Shown one piece after another: positions 19,773-27,962 of a stretch of 64,000 bases of DNA (its first letter is position 1; the number at the start of each line of letters is the position of its first letter). A program made the translations under genes and the position numbers. Origin of the DNA: Cytophagaceae bacterium (GTDB taxonomy: Bacteria > Bacteroidota > Bacteroidia > Cytophagales > Spirosomataceae); contig JADKIR010000005.1 in NCBI GenBank assembly GCA_016722655.1, positions 434,001 to 498,000 of the forward strand, written 5' to 3'. A model generated the notes under the pieces. The model ran no database searches. It was not told where the DNA came from and was given only the letters and a program-made list of their open reading frames with translations.

Positions 19773-20552
19773 ATGTCTGCTATTATTTTCAGATATAAAA
19801 AGAAGCAAAGTATTTACATTGATTATCAGGTTCTTTTTGAAGAATTAAGAGAATTGTGTTTTCCGACCTTTAAATATAAACAGGGAAATTGTCACAACAT
19901 AGTTCATTACTGTTCTCTGATTCTCAATCATCGGGGTATAAAACATAAAAAAATATGGTTTTACGCTCCGGTAAGGTTTGTTTCAGGTTCAAAAGAATGT
20001 ATCGTAATGCCTGACCCTAATCATTTGGCTATCAGCGGGAATCTAAAATGGGGCTATCATGTTGCTCTTTTGTTTGAAGATGGCCGGAATTGCCACGTAT
20101 TTGATTGGATGATACAAGAAAACAAACCCATGACCATCAATGACTGGGTGATGAGCATGGGCCTGAAAAATTATAAGATTGATATTGTAGAATCTGAAAA
20201 TTATCTTTTTTATGAAAATCCGGAAAAAGTTAAGAACAATGCTATCAGATATTTCAAATATGAAGATAAATGCCGGAACCATTATTGGATTGCCAAGGGG
20301 ATGGCCATAAATGAAACTGCATACGAATTTTATCAGATGGAAGACCATTTTCGTGAAACCTATCCAAAAGATTTCAAATTGTTGGTGGGAAGTATTATCA
20401 ATTTTGAATGTATAATCAGAGATAACCGCACCAATAACCGTGTAAATGATTCATTTAGAGAGAAACATGCTTTAATCATCCAAAAATATAGAAATATATA
20501 TTTTAAAAATTTGAATAACTGGATTGATAAAATTGAGATTTATGATATTTAA
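19773..20552 (+). CDS. Unknown protein with papain-like Cys-His-Asp pattern (possibly protein-glutaminase-like)
   Basis: This is a 259-residue protein, counting from the ATG at 19773; the frame has a TTG seven codons upstream. Three blocks, GNCHNIVHYC (Cys40), WGYHVALLF (His96) and HVFDWM (Asp111), are spaced like the Cys/His/Asp triad of protein-glutaminase or transglutaminase-like hydrolases. The stretch after the Asp (MTINDWVMSM) also resembles that family. The C-terminal 140 residues are not recognised. No signal peptide is visible, which is unusual for secreted protein-glutaminases. The assignment is tentative; it could be another papain-like fold. Confidence 0.4.
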   Translation: MSAIIFRYKKKQSIYIDYQVLFEELRELCFPTFKYKQGNCHNIVHYCSLILNHRGIKHKKIWFYAPVRFVSGSKECIVMPDPNHLAISGNLKWGYHVALLFEDGRNCHVFDWMIQENKPMTINDWVMSMGLKNYKIDIVESENYLFYENPEKVKNNAIRYFKYEDKCRNHYWIAKGMAINETAYEFYQMEDHFRETYPKDFKLLVGSIINFECIIRDNRTNNRVNDSFREKHALIIQKYRNIYFKNLNNWIDKIEIYDI

Positions 20553-20555
20553 TCT

Positions 20556-21452
20556 CTAATAAACATTTGGCACATACATTTCCTTAGGAATAGGTTCACG
20601 TATATAATCCGGATTATGTACTCTTTCTGGCAGGATTACTTCCGGGTGTTCTACCACATCGTATGGAATCTGGCTTAGCAAATGACTAATACAGTTTAGG
20701 CGGGCTTTCTTCTTATCATCAGCTTCAATAATCCACCAGGGTGAGCTTTCTGTTGAGGTTTTGTCAAACATGTATTCCTTTGCTTTGGTATAATCTTCCC
20801 ATCTCCTTCTGGATTCCAAATCCATTGGTGAAAGCTTCCATTGCTTCAAGGGATCATTCTTTCTCATGGTAAACCTGAGATTTTGTTCGTCATCCGAAAT
20901 CGAAAACCAGTATTTTATCAAAATTATCCCTGACCTTATCAACATATTTTCAAATTCCGGCACGTCTTTAAAAAACTGTTCGTATTCTTCGTCTGAACAG
21001 AAGCCCATCACTCTTTCCACCCCTGCCCTATTATACCAACTTCTGTCAAAGAGCACCATTTCGCCACCGGCAGGCAAATGCGAAACATACCGTTGAAAAT
21101 ACCATTGTGTAGCTTCCCGATTACTGGGAGCGGGCAATGCGGCAACCCTACAGACCCTTGGATTAAGCCTTTGGGTTATTCTTTTTATTGCTCCCCCTTT
21201 TCCTGCAGAATCTCTCCCTTCAAATACTACCACTACTTTCAGTTTCTTATATTGGATCCAATCCTGAAGCTTAACCAATTCGCCCTGGAGTCTTAATAGC
21301 TCCTGAAAATAAAATTTTCTGTTCAGTGTTTTGCTCTCATCTTCTATACTACCTAGTCTCTCATCATCCAGTTCCATTTCCAGTTCCTCATCGAGGCTGT
21401 CCATGAGTTCCTGATGATATCTGTATTCCAAATCCATATTTTCACCTTCCAT
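20556..21452 (-). CDS. ppk2: Polyphosphate kinase 2 (PPK2)
   Basis: This 298-residue PPK2-family enzyme transfers phosphate between polyphosphate and nucleotides. The Walker A region is VVFEGRDSAGKGGAIKRI, the lid region is RVAALPAPSNREATQWYFQRYVSHLPAGGE, and the Walker B region is MVLFDRSWYNRAGVERVMGF. The C-terminal part with YWFSISDDEQNLRF and DPLKQWKLSPMDLESR is also standard. The length fits class I/II single-domain PPK2. The start is at 21452; an in-frame ATG five codons later is an equal alternative. It is convergent with the preceding gene, only 3 bases apart. Confidence 0.92.
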   Translation of the reverse strand: MEGENMDLEYRYHQELMDSLDEELEMELDDERLGSIEDESKTLNRKFYFQELLRLQGELVKLQDWIQYKKLKVVVVFEGRDSAGKGGAIKRITQRLNPRVCRVAALPAPSNREATQWYFQRYVSHLPAGGEMVLFDRSWYNRAGVERVMGFCSDEEYEQFFKDVPEFENMLIRSGIILIKYWFSISDDEQNLRFTMRKNDPLKQWKLSPMDLESRRRWEDYTKAKEYMFDKTSTESSPWWIIEADDKKKARLNCISHLLSQIPYDVVEHPEVILPERVHNPDYIREPIPKEMYVPNVY

Positions 21453-21535
21453 TTTCTATAATGAATATTTATAAATCTAATAAAAAAACCTTATTTAAAG
21501 ACAATTTTAACCAGGATAATTTTTCCTGATTATTT

Positions 21536-22876
21536 CTATTTCTTTAAAAACTCCTGAATCCAGTATCCCGATTTTTTTATGGTTCTTTTTTGAGTTTTAA
21601 AGTTATTGTAAATGAGGCCAAATCTGGGTTTGATTCCATCTGCCCACTCAAAATTATCTACCAATGTCCATAGAAAAACTCCTTTCAGCCTTATGCCTTT
21701 ACTTATCGCACGCCTGCATATTTTTAAGGACTTTTTGATATACTTTACCCGATTGTCATCTTCGAGTTTTCCGCCACTTAGCTTTTCATCAAAACACACC
21801 CCCAATTCTGTTACATAAATATCCTTCACATTTTTATAACTGCTAAATTGTTTCAGCATTTTCATCAAACCTTTGGGATATATCTCCATACCTAGCGGGC
21901 TGGTTTTAACATTTCTCTTATTTGCCGGAATCTCATTGGCAAAAAGAATAGGTGGTAAAAGGCTAAACTGAGCCACAATCCTGAAATAATATTGAATACC
22001 TATAAAATCAAAATCAAATTTCAGAAGCTCTTCATCGCCGGCCTGGAAATATTTATCGATTCGGTTAAGACCGGGAATTACTTCGGTCGGATACCCCAGT
22101 CCCAATGCGGGCTCAATAAAAAACCGGTTTAAGAGAGCATCCATTCTTCTGGCGGCTTTGATATGCGGGGGCCAAAAATTCTTTGGACTCACCACCGAGC
22201 AGGAAAATGTGGTCCCTATATAAGCTTCAGGAATATTTCTCCTTACTATTCTTCCTCCAATGGCCTGGCAGAGTGCGGCATGATGTGCAGCCGGAAGAAA
22301 GTTCTTCAAGCCTTTTCGTGCAGGTGCGTGGAGACCCATAAAATACCCCAAACCCACAAAACTCATAGGTTCATTTAAAACAATCCAATTTTTTACCTTT
22401 GACCCATATTCTTTGGTACAAAAATCAACATAACCGGAAAACCAGTCCAGGATTTCCCTATTTGTCCAGCCTCCTTTTTCCTCCAGGGCAAGAGGTAAAT
22501 CCCAATGATAAAGCGTAATCCAGGGTTCAATCCCTTTTTTTAAACAATAGTCAATTACTTTATGATAAAAATCTACACCGCTTGGATTGTAGGTTCCAAC
22601 TCCTTCAGGAAAAATTCTGGTCCATGAGATGGAAAACCTGAAAGCCTTGAGATTTAAGGCTTTGATCAGCTTGATATCTTCTTTGTACTGGGAATAAAAA
22701 TCGGTGGCTATATTTCCATTTCCATTTTTAAATCTTTTATGGTTGGTAAATGCATCCCAAATCGACAAGCCTTTGCCATCGCTTTTCCAGGCTCCCTCAG
22801 TCTGGTACGCCGAAGTTGCCACGCCCCAGGTAAAATCTTTTGGAAAGTTCTTCTCTTTTAATTTACCGAATTCCAT
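21536..22876 (-). CDS. Beta-glucosidase, glycoside hydrolase family 1
   Basis: This 446-residue GH1 enzyme has the N-terminal signature FTWGVATSAYQTEG (residues 15-28), the acid/base Glu169 in WIVLNEP and the nucleophile Glu357 in YVTELG. The C-terminal LKGVFLWTLVDNFEWADG is also present. Retaining beta-glycosidases of this family act on cellobiose or aryl glucosides, or on related beta-linked sugars. No signal peptide is visible, so it is likely cytoplasmic. The gene stands alone, with a tandem-repeat region upstream. Confidence 0.93.
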   Translation of the reverse strand: MEFGKLKEKNFPKDFTWGVATSAYQTEGAWKSDGKGLSIWDAFTNHKRFKNGNGNIATDFYSQYKEDIKLIKALNLKAFRFSISWTRIFPEGVGTYNPSGVDFYHKVIDYCLKKGIEPWITLYHWDLPLALEEKGGWTNREILDWFSGYVDFCTKEYGSKVKNWIVLNEPMSFVGLGYFMGLHAPARKGLKNFLPAAHHAALCQAIGGRIVRRNIPEAYIGTTFSCSVVSPKNFWPPHIKAARRMDALLNRFFIEPALGLGYPTEVIPGLNRIDKYFQAGDEELLKFDFDFIGIQYYFRIVAQFSLLPPILFANEIPANKRNVKTSPLGMEIYPKGLMKMLKQFSSYKNVKDIYVTELGVCFDEKLSGGKLEDDNRVKYIKKSLKICRRAISKGIRLKGVFLWTLVDNFEWADGIKPRFGLIYNNFKTQKRTIKKSGYWIQEFLKK

Positions 22877-22968
22877 TCTTAGGAGTTAAAAATACAATTT
22901 GGCAAAGGTATCAGAAGTAGGGTATCATAAAAAATATGAACTATTAACTAAAGGTTAAGTTTTTGTAA

Positions 22969-23178
22969 AATAATTTCGTTTCTTTATAACGGAAGTTCGT
23001 TCTTTAGTAAAATGATTTCGTTTCTTTATAACGGAAGTTCGTTCTTTAGTAAAATGATTTCATTCCTTTATATCGGAAGTTCATTCTTTAGTAAAATGAT
23101 TTCATTCCTTTATAACGGAAGTTCGTTCTTTAGTAAAATGATTTCATTCCTTTATAACGGAAGTTCGTTCTTTAGTAA
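22969..23178 (+). repeat. Five tandem copies of a 42-bp repeat
   Basis: Units begin at 22969, 23011, 23053, 23095 and 23137, each starting with AATGATTTC or a close variant and ending TTCTTTAGTAA. Copies 1-2 (TTCGTTTC) and 3-5 (TTCATTCC) form two subtypes, and copy 3 carries extra changes, so the array has grown by successive duplication. The unit length is a multiple of three, so a frame (MISFLYNGSSFFSK repeated) stays open, but no start, ribosome site or homologue supports translation. It lies just upstream of the GH1 gene. Confidence 0.9.
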
Positions 23179-23212
23179 AATGATATGTTTTCTAAATAAC
23201 TGAAATTGTAAA

Positions 23213-23518
23213 TCAGGCAAATAGTTTTTCAAATTTTATCCATTCGAAATTAAATATTCCTACGGTTTTTTCAATGTGCTCCTTCATTATTTTGAATTCC
23301 ACAACCCTTCTAACGGAATAGTTGCTAAAAAGTTCTTTTTAAAACCAAACGCAGTTTCCCGTACCATCTAAGGCCTCAGCCGCATATTCATAGCCTATTT
23401 TATTTATTAATAGATACAAGCTTTCAGAAAGCATGGGGAAAAGTGACATTTCAATTAAATTTAACCCGAAGACATGACTCTGATATCCTCCATTTGCCAC
23501 TGCATGCTTTAACGCCAC
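23213..23518 (-). pseudogene. Remnant of an unknown protein gene with in-frame stop
   Basis: On the minus strand one frame reads VALKHAVANGGYQSHVFG, continues to LDGTGNCVWF, meets TAA at 23341-23339, and continues in the same frame through KELFSNYSVRRVVEFKIM to a TGA at 23213. The composition (conserved-looking aromatic and glycine blocks, reminiscent of an ankyrin-like repeat followed by a C-terminal domain) suggests a former gene. An upstream frameshift near 23518 breaks its 5' part. I cannot name the family. Confidence 0.5.
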
Positions 23519-23600
23519 CGTCCCTGGCTAAGCATGAAGGCGTTGTATTGCTGAAAAGAATTATCCAAAATAAAATAAAGGACAGAACTCATATTTCACC

Positions 23601-24437
23601 TCATTGGGGTATTTTCCCTGTCAAGACCTTAAAATTATCCTTAAAAAACTCCGGCTCTTCTATCATGATATAATGCCCGGCTTTCAGCGTTTTTACATGG
23701 GTAAAATCAGTTATGCCAGTTTTTAAGGTTTCATGGGCATCGTACCAATCTTGCCGGGTTTTGTGGTTTGCCTGATCGGCTTCTTTGTTGCCTGCATCTT
23801 CTTTCATGCTGGTCAAAACCACTACGGGTACATTGGGCAATGGTCCTAAGGTAAACATATATTCAAAATCACTCTCCAAATAAGTGGCTTCGTTGGTGGC
23901 TCCATGATTTGCACCAAAATTTTTAGAAAAGACTTCTACAATTTGCTTAACTTGTTCTTTTGTAGGCTCATTGTATTTTTCATGAGACGGGTCAACAAAT
24001 AGCATCCCGGCCACTTTTTGAGGATTTTTTATAGTAAAATCCCGAATAATTAAACCACCCAGGGAATGACCAATCAAAATTACTTTTCGTCCTTTTGAAT
24101 ATTTCTCAATAACTTTTCCCAGATCATCGCTTAAAACAGCAATGCTACGATTAGTTTCTGCAATCGTAGATTTACCATATCCAGCTCTGTCATAAATTAC
24201 AGTTTCGTATTTTTCAGCACAAAAATCTGCGATATTATTATTGAACCACACTGAATGATCATCTCCTAATCCGGCTTCCATCAGCACCAGATATTTAGAA
24301 TTTTCGATTCCTGCGTGGTAGGCCATTAATTTCCCCGTATCATTCTCAAGAATATTTTCCTCAACCCAATTTTGTTTGGGAGAGATATTTTGTTTACAAC
24401 CCAAAAGTATGACAAATAAAAAAAATAGCTTTTTCAT
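23601..24437 (-). CDS. Alpha/beta-hydrolase lipoprotein
   Basis: This 278-residue protein has a lipoprotein signal peptide ending in LLGC (Cys14 predicted lipidated). The alpha/beta-hydrolase core shows the oxyanion region EAGLGDDHSVW, VIYDRAGYGKS and the nucleophile elbow GHSLGG (Ser125). An Asp lies in LFVDPSH and the catalytic His in LKAGHYIMIEEPE. It is probably an esterase or related hydrolase anchored in the envelope; the substrate is unknown. It is the last ordinary gene before the cassette-like region. Confidence 0.82.
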   Translation of the reverse strand: MKKLFFLFVILLGCKQNISPKQNWVEENILENDTGKLMAYHAGIENSKYLVLMEAGLGDDHSVWFNNNIADFCAEKYETVIYDRAGYGKSTIAETNRSIAVLSDDLGKVIEKYSKGRKVILIGHSLGGLIIRDFTIKNPQKVAGMLFVDPSHEKYNEPTKEQVKQIVEVFSKNFGANHGATNEATYLESDFEYMFTLGPLPNVPVVVLTSMKEDAGNKEADQANHKTRQDWYDAHETLKTGITDFTHVKTLKAGHYIMIEEPEFFKDNFKVLTGKIPQ

Positions 24438-24602
24438 AAAAATATCATTATCAAAACATGAAATAAATTAAGATTTTGTGATTTGAACTAAAGTAGGTGG
24501 ACATTATCAATTTATTAACTTTTGGTTCAATTGAATTATTTGTTTTTTTCCACTAATCTGGAAATTACCAGTATTGTACAATAGGATTCTATTATCGAAA
24601 AG

Positions 24603-24631
24603 GCCGGCAATATTTGCCGGCACTTTTTTTT
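24603..24631 (+). terminator. Strong GC-rich hairpin with T run
   Basis: GCCGGCAA and TTGCCGGC make a perfect 8-bp stem with a 3-base loop, followed by AC and eight T. No plus-strand gene ends just before it, so it may instead protect the accessory region from read-through or vice versa. Confidence 0.7.
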
Positions 24632-24816
24632 GGGGTTGAAAAGAGATTTAACCCAAAAATGTAATGGCTTGAAGAGGGCCCAAAAGATTAGAATTAGCCA
24701 GAAAAGCTAACGGAAACTAAAAACAGACACAATAAATCAAAACTCAGCAGGAAACTGCTCGAGAAACTCATAAAGCAGCAGACGAAAACCCCATAGGTAA
24801 AAACTACCGAAAATTA

Positions 24817-24881
24817 AGTTCAACATTGGCTTCATTCTAGGCATTGCATGCCGAACGAAGCCTTAGTTGTTAGCTGTAGCC
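24817..24881 (+). repeat. attC-like site A
   Basis: The order is AGTTCAAC (R''-like, 24817), an imperfect hairpin with arms GGCTTCATTC (24828) and GAACGAAGCC (24853) around an inner GGCATTGCATGCC, then GTTAGCTGTAGCC (R'-like, 24869). The layout AAC / bulged stem / GTT is that of integron attC sites. The R' part is complementary (12 of 13) to GGTTACAGCTAAC at 25574, across the next gene. Confidence 0.55.
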
Positions 24882-24883
24882 TT

Positions 24884-25546
24884 TTATTCTTCCAGCTTGT
24901 TTTTTGTATGTTTTACAATTTCCTTAAAATTTTCTAACATACTTTTTTGTAGCAAAACGAACATAACATATTCAGGTTGTGTAACAAGAATAACTTTAAA
25001 ATCTTTTTCTTGTATTCTTATTGCGTCATTTAATATGTCTCGAAAAGAATCAAGGTAGGTTTTCATTGTCTGTCCAATATTGTCTCTTGAAACTTGTCCT
25101 GAAAAAATTATGTATTCTTTCTCGTTTACAGATACTTTATGATGTATTTTTTCTTTAGTGTTTTCGTCAAAAATTTCGTCTTTGTATTCGAGTTTGATAC
25201 CGTTTCTTTCAAATACAATTTTTGCCGATTTCAAATAGTCTAAAAACTCACCACGAAATAAACTACTTGCCCAAACTTCAAATGATCTAAAGTCAGAGGT
25301 TGGTGAGCCGTTTTTATATTCTGTCAAGTTATAAACACTTGAAATATAGTAGTCATTAGGAAAAGTTAGCCAACCTTTGCCAATATATTGATTTGTGTCG
25401 TCCGCAAAGTCAAAGTCAATCTTTTCTTTTATGTACTTTTTCTTTTCAAAGTCTTCTATTAAGTCAAAGTATCCAATCTTCTCCAATTTTTCAGAGAGGT
25501 TTATTTCTTTAGAATGGTCTTTTTTTAAAAAGTCAAATAGTCCCAT
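24884..25546 (-). CDS. Unknown cassette-borne protein, 220 aa
   Basis: This is a soluble, charged protein with no signal peptide and no motif I recognise; it starts MGLFDFLKKDH and is rich in Lys, Glu and Phe. Its start and stop lie tightly between two attC-like sites (24817-24881 and 25580-25644). The two ends of the segment carry a 13-bp inverted repeat (12 matches). Single small genes of unknown function are typical cassette cargo. The size and composition would fit an immunity-type protein, but that is only a guess. Confidence 0.6.
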   Translation of the reverse strand: MGLFDFLKKDHSKEINLSEKLEKIGYFDLIEDFEKKKYIKEKIDFDFADDTNQYIGKGWLTFPNDYYISSVYNLTEYKNGSPTSDFRSFEVWASSLFRGEFLDYLKSAKIVFERNGIKLEYKDEIFDENTKEKIHHKVSVNEKEYIIFSGQVSRDNIGQTMKTYLDSFRDILNDAIRIQEKDFKVILVTQPEYVMFVLLQKSMLENFKEIVKHTKNKLEE

Positions 25547-25573
25547 AATTTTCTTTATGTTTAGTGTCCGTAA

Positions 25574-25646
25574 GGTTACAGCTAACGGTCAAGTGTATTC
25601 GAAGTGCGAGGTTACGAGCCATTATCGCATACACAGTGTTCTCAGC
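25574..25646 (+). repeat. attC-like site B
   Basis: GGTTACAGCTAAC (25574-25586) is followed by a bulged stem: AGTGTAT pairs with ATACACA, and the inner GTGCGA region pairs with TCGCAT. It ends in GTTCTCAGC (25638-25646). The right part is exactly complementary to GCTGAGAAC at 26410, beyond the next gene. Confidence 0.6.
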
Positions 25647-25656
25647 TTTTTTCTTC

Positions 25657-26391
25657 TTAATCTGTCGATGAACCACAAATTCCTATATACCAATCCTTTT
25701 TGGGATTATATACAGTCCAAAAGAATGTTCCCCACCATTCTTTTCCTGCATTGAAATAGGGTGAACAATCTGTACTCCATTTCATAATCTCTATCTTGGT
25801 CAAATCTGAAAAAATAAAGTTCATAAAGTCTATGAGATATTCTCCTTTCTCTTTTATTGTCTTACCTGTTTGAATTGAGTAAGGCGGTTCCATAAATGCA
25901 TAAATAAAATTTCCATTTTGATTCGGGTACTTCAAATTGAATTCTTGAATCCTTTTATTCATGTCAAATTTATTCACTTCAAGTTCTTCGGCATCAAAAT
26001 AGAAATATGAATTTATTGTTTCATTGCTTTCTCTCCCTCTTACGAATGGCTTTTCACGTTCTAAGTCATAAAAAGGTCCCAAGAATTCATCCAAATCAAT
26101 ATTTAATCCACTATTATCAAGTTCATCGAAACTTGTTTGATATATCGGTAATGATTTCCGGTTTCCCTTTGATGCACATCTGTTCCAATGGTAATTCGCA
26201 TCAAAGTTTATCCGTTCCATTGTTTGCCTCGCAACAATTAAATGACATTCGTACTTTTCAGTTGGCATAACACCTTCATAATTTTTAGATATTCGGAATA
26301 AACGAAATCGTAATTCTCCTCCTTTCTTTTCGAAGTCGTCTGTTCTCGTTTGAACTTCTTCAGTCCGTATTTCCTGAATATTTATAAGCAT
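25657..26391 (-). CDS. Unknown cassette-borne protein, 244 aa
   Basis: This soluble protein has many aromatic residues (FYDLERE, YAFMEPPYSIQTGKTIKEKGEYL, WWGTFFWTVYNPKKDWYIG) and no domain I recognise. It fills the segment between GTTCTCAGC (25638) and its perfect complement GCTGAGAAC (26410), so it looks like the cargo of one cassette. The aromatic C-terminus resembles that of unannotated stand-alone Bacteroidota proteins found in defence or toxin-immunity islands, but no function can be assigned. Confidence 0.6.
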   Translation of the reverse strand: MLINIQEIRTEEVQTRTDDFEKKGGELRFRLFRISKNYEGVMPTEKYECHLIVARQTMERINFDANYHWNRCASKGNRKSLPIYQTSFDELDNSGLNIDLDEFLGPFYDLEREKPFVRGRESNETINSYFYFDAEELEVNKFDMNKRIQEFNLKYPNQNGNFIYAFMEPPYSIQTGKTIKEKGEYLIDFMNFIFSDLTKIEIMKWSTDCSPYFNAGKEWWGTFFWTVYNPKKDWYIGICGSSTD

Positions 26392-26409
26392 TTTTGGATT
26401 TTTTTAATT

Positions 26410-26540
26410 GCTGAGAACGTTTTGCAGCTACCCGAAGGGCGGGACTTTTACCACAAAACTTAATTTGAAAAACTAATGTTTGATTAACCACAAAACTGTC
26501 TGCAGAGCACGAAACCCCGCCTTTTGGGTAAATGCTGTTG
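26410..26540 (+). repeat. attC-like site E, left end of the 21-kb element
   Basis: GCTGAGAAC (26410) is followed by a long imperfect stem. GCAGCTACCCGAAGGGCGGG at 26424 pairs with CCCCGCCTTTTGGGTA at 26515 plus GCTG. It ends at TGCTGTTG (26533-26540). The same TGCTGTTG occurs at 47518-47525, where it runs on as GTTGGGCG, a perfect GTTRRRY-type R' site. The attC-like site therefore appears split by the element. Confidence 0.5.
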
Positions 26541-26670
26541 TCATGACCTCTCACCCTTTTTCTTTCTTTTGCTCCTAAACCCCTGTAAAATAAGGCTTTT
26601 ATCATTTTTACTATCTTAATTTGGTGCAACAAAATGTAACGAAAAGCTTGTTTTGTTATACCTAATGTTG

Positions 26671-26678
26671 TACCTTTG
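26671..26678 (+). promoter_or_regulatory. Putative -7 element TACCTTTG for the integrase gene
   Basis: TACCTTTG fits the TAnnTTTG consensus, 43 bases before the chosen ATG (26722). A TTTG lies at 26652, a little close for -33. The element overlaps the TGTTGTACC repeat that may bind integrase, which would allow autoregulation. Confidence 0.4.
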
Positions 26679-26721
26679 TACTCTGTTGCACCGCATTGCA
26701 CAACCCTGTAAAATATTAGAT

Positions 26722-27939
26722 ATGGCATCAATCAAATTAGTACTTCGAAATGATAAAGTAGGCAAAGATGGCGAAGCACCTTTGTACCTTAGACTTATCA
26801 AAGACCGCAAAACCAAATTCATTTCTTTAGGTGTTAGGTTAGTTCCAAATGAATGGGACGAAGATAAACAAAGAGTTAAAAAGAACCACTCAAATTCTGC
26901 AAGAATAAATGCACTACTGGCACAAAAGGTTGCAGAAGCTGAAGGGCAAGTTGCAGACCTTGAAAGAAAAAAATCACAGCCATCAGCAAAGAAGTTGAAG
27001 GAAGCCATCAAAGGAAAAGATGCAACCAACTTTTTTGAATACAGCTATGCAAGATGCGAAAAACAGAAAACAACATTATCACCTGCCACTTACCGGAATT
27101 ACACCAAGTACATCAGTAAGTTTGAAAAATTTATGGGTACATCAGAAGTCTATTTTGAAGACATCAATGTAACCACCCTTAAAGATTTTGCAAACCATTG
27201 TTCCAAAACTTTGAGCAATAATAACACTACAATTCACTACTCCTTAACCATCCTTTCCATTATGTTCAAGGATGCACAAAGAGAAGATATAATTCCTACC
27301 AGTTTGTACCCCTTTGATAAGTTCAGAGTAAAGAAAGAAAAGAGCAGCCGCAACTACTTAAACAAAGAGCAATTAGCAGCACTCGAAGCATTAGAAGTTT
27401 CGCAATTAGGCAAAGCACAAATTTGTAAGGATATGTTTTTGTTTGCTGTTTATGCAGGTGGTTTGAGATTTGGTGATGTAATAGAATTGCAATGGAAACA
27501 TTTTTTAGCAGCCGACAATCGTATTTCTAAAGTTATCCGCAAAACAGGAAGGCAACACAGTTTTAAAATGGGAAGTGTGGCCATTGAAATACTTGATAAG
27601 TACAAAACCAAAAACAGTCAGCCCGAAGATTTTATTTTTCCAATAATGGAGTACAGCGATTTGTATTTCAAGGATAATTTTTTCAGGTCAAAAGAAACAG
27701 AACGCCACAATGCACTAACCAATTTTCACCTCAATAATTTTGGAAAGACACTCAAACTTTCGTTTTCGTTGTCCTTTCATCTTAGCCGCCATACTTTTGC
27801 AACCAGAGCATTAAATAACGGAATGAGAATTGAACACGTTTCTAAATTGATGGACCATTCTGGAATTGGAATTACACAGGTATATGCAAAAATCATCAAT
27901 GAAGAATTAGATAAAGCAGTGGATCAATATTTAGGTTAA
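26722..27939 (+). CDS. Tyrosine recombinase/integrase (Bacteroidota element type)
   Basis: This is a 405-residue phage-integrase-family enzyme. The start at ATG 26722 gives the usual N-terminus MASIKLVLRNDKVGKDGEAPLY-like arm-binding domain; the frame is open 23 codons further upstream. A SAM-like core-binding domain covers about 100-195. The catalytic domain shows Arg249 (AGGLRFGD), His353-x-x-Arg356 (HLSRH), His379 (LMDHSGI) and the nucleophile Tyr388. All catalytic residues are present. It should catalyse insertion and excision of the surrounding element. It is not an IntI-type integrase: no IntI-specific additional alpha-helix was recognised. Confidence 0.92.
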   Translation: MASIKLVLRNDKVGKDGEAPLYLRLIKDRKTKFISLGVRLVPNEWDEDKQRVKKNHSNSARINALLAQKVAEAEGQVADLERKKSQPSAKKLKEAIKGKDATNFFEYSYARCEKQKTTLSPATYRNYTKYISKFEKFMGTSEVYFEDINVTTLKDFANHCSKTLSNNNTTIHYSLTILSIMFKDAQREDIIPTSLYPFDKFRVKKEKSSRNYLNKEQLAALEALEVSQLGKAQICKDMFLFAVYAGGLRFGDVIELQWKHFLAADNRISKVIRKTGRQHSFKMGSVAIEILDKYKTKNSQPEDFIFPIMEYSDLYFKDNFFRSKETERHNALTNFHLNNFGKTLKLSFSLSFHLSRHTFATRALNNGMRIEHVSKLMDHSGIGITQVYAKIINEELDKAVDQYLG

Positions 27940-27962
27940 AATCATTATTTTTCGCTTTTTAA

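Noticed and set aside
22969..23178. CRISPR array
   Set aside because: Units are contiguous 42-mers without unique spacers, and no cas gene is present.
23012..23203. ORF across the 42-bp repeats
   Set aside because: Open only because the unit is a multiple of three; the product is a pure repeat without support for translation.
24635..24824. A further small cassette before site A (GTTGAA ... TTCAAC)
   Set aside because: Only a 6-bp match and no gene inside; too weak to claim.
26722..27939. IntI-type integron integrase
   Set aside because: It is a phage-type Bacteroidota recombinase with an arm-binding N-terminus and no recognisable IntI-specific helix, and it lies inside the inserted element, not at the head of the array.
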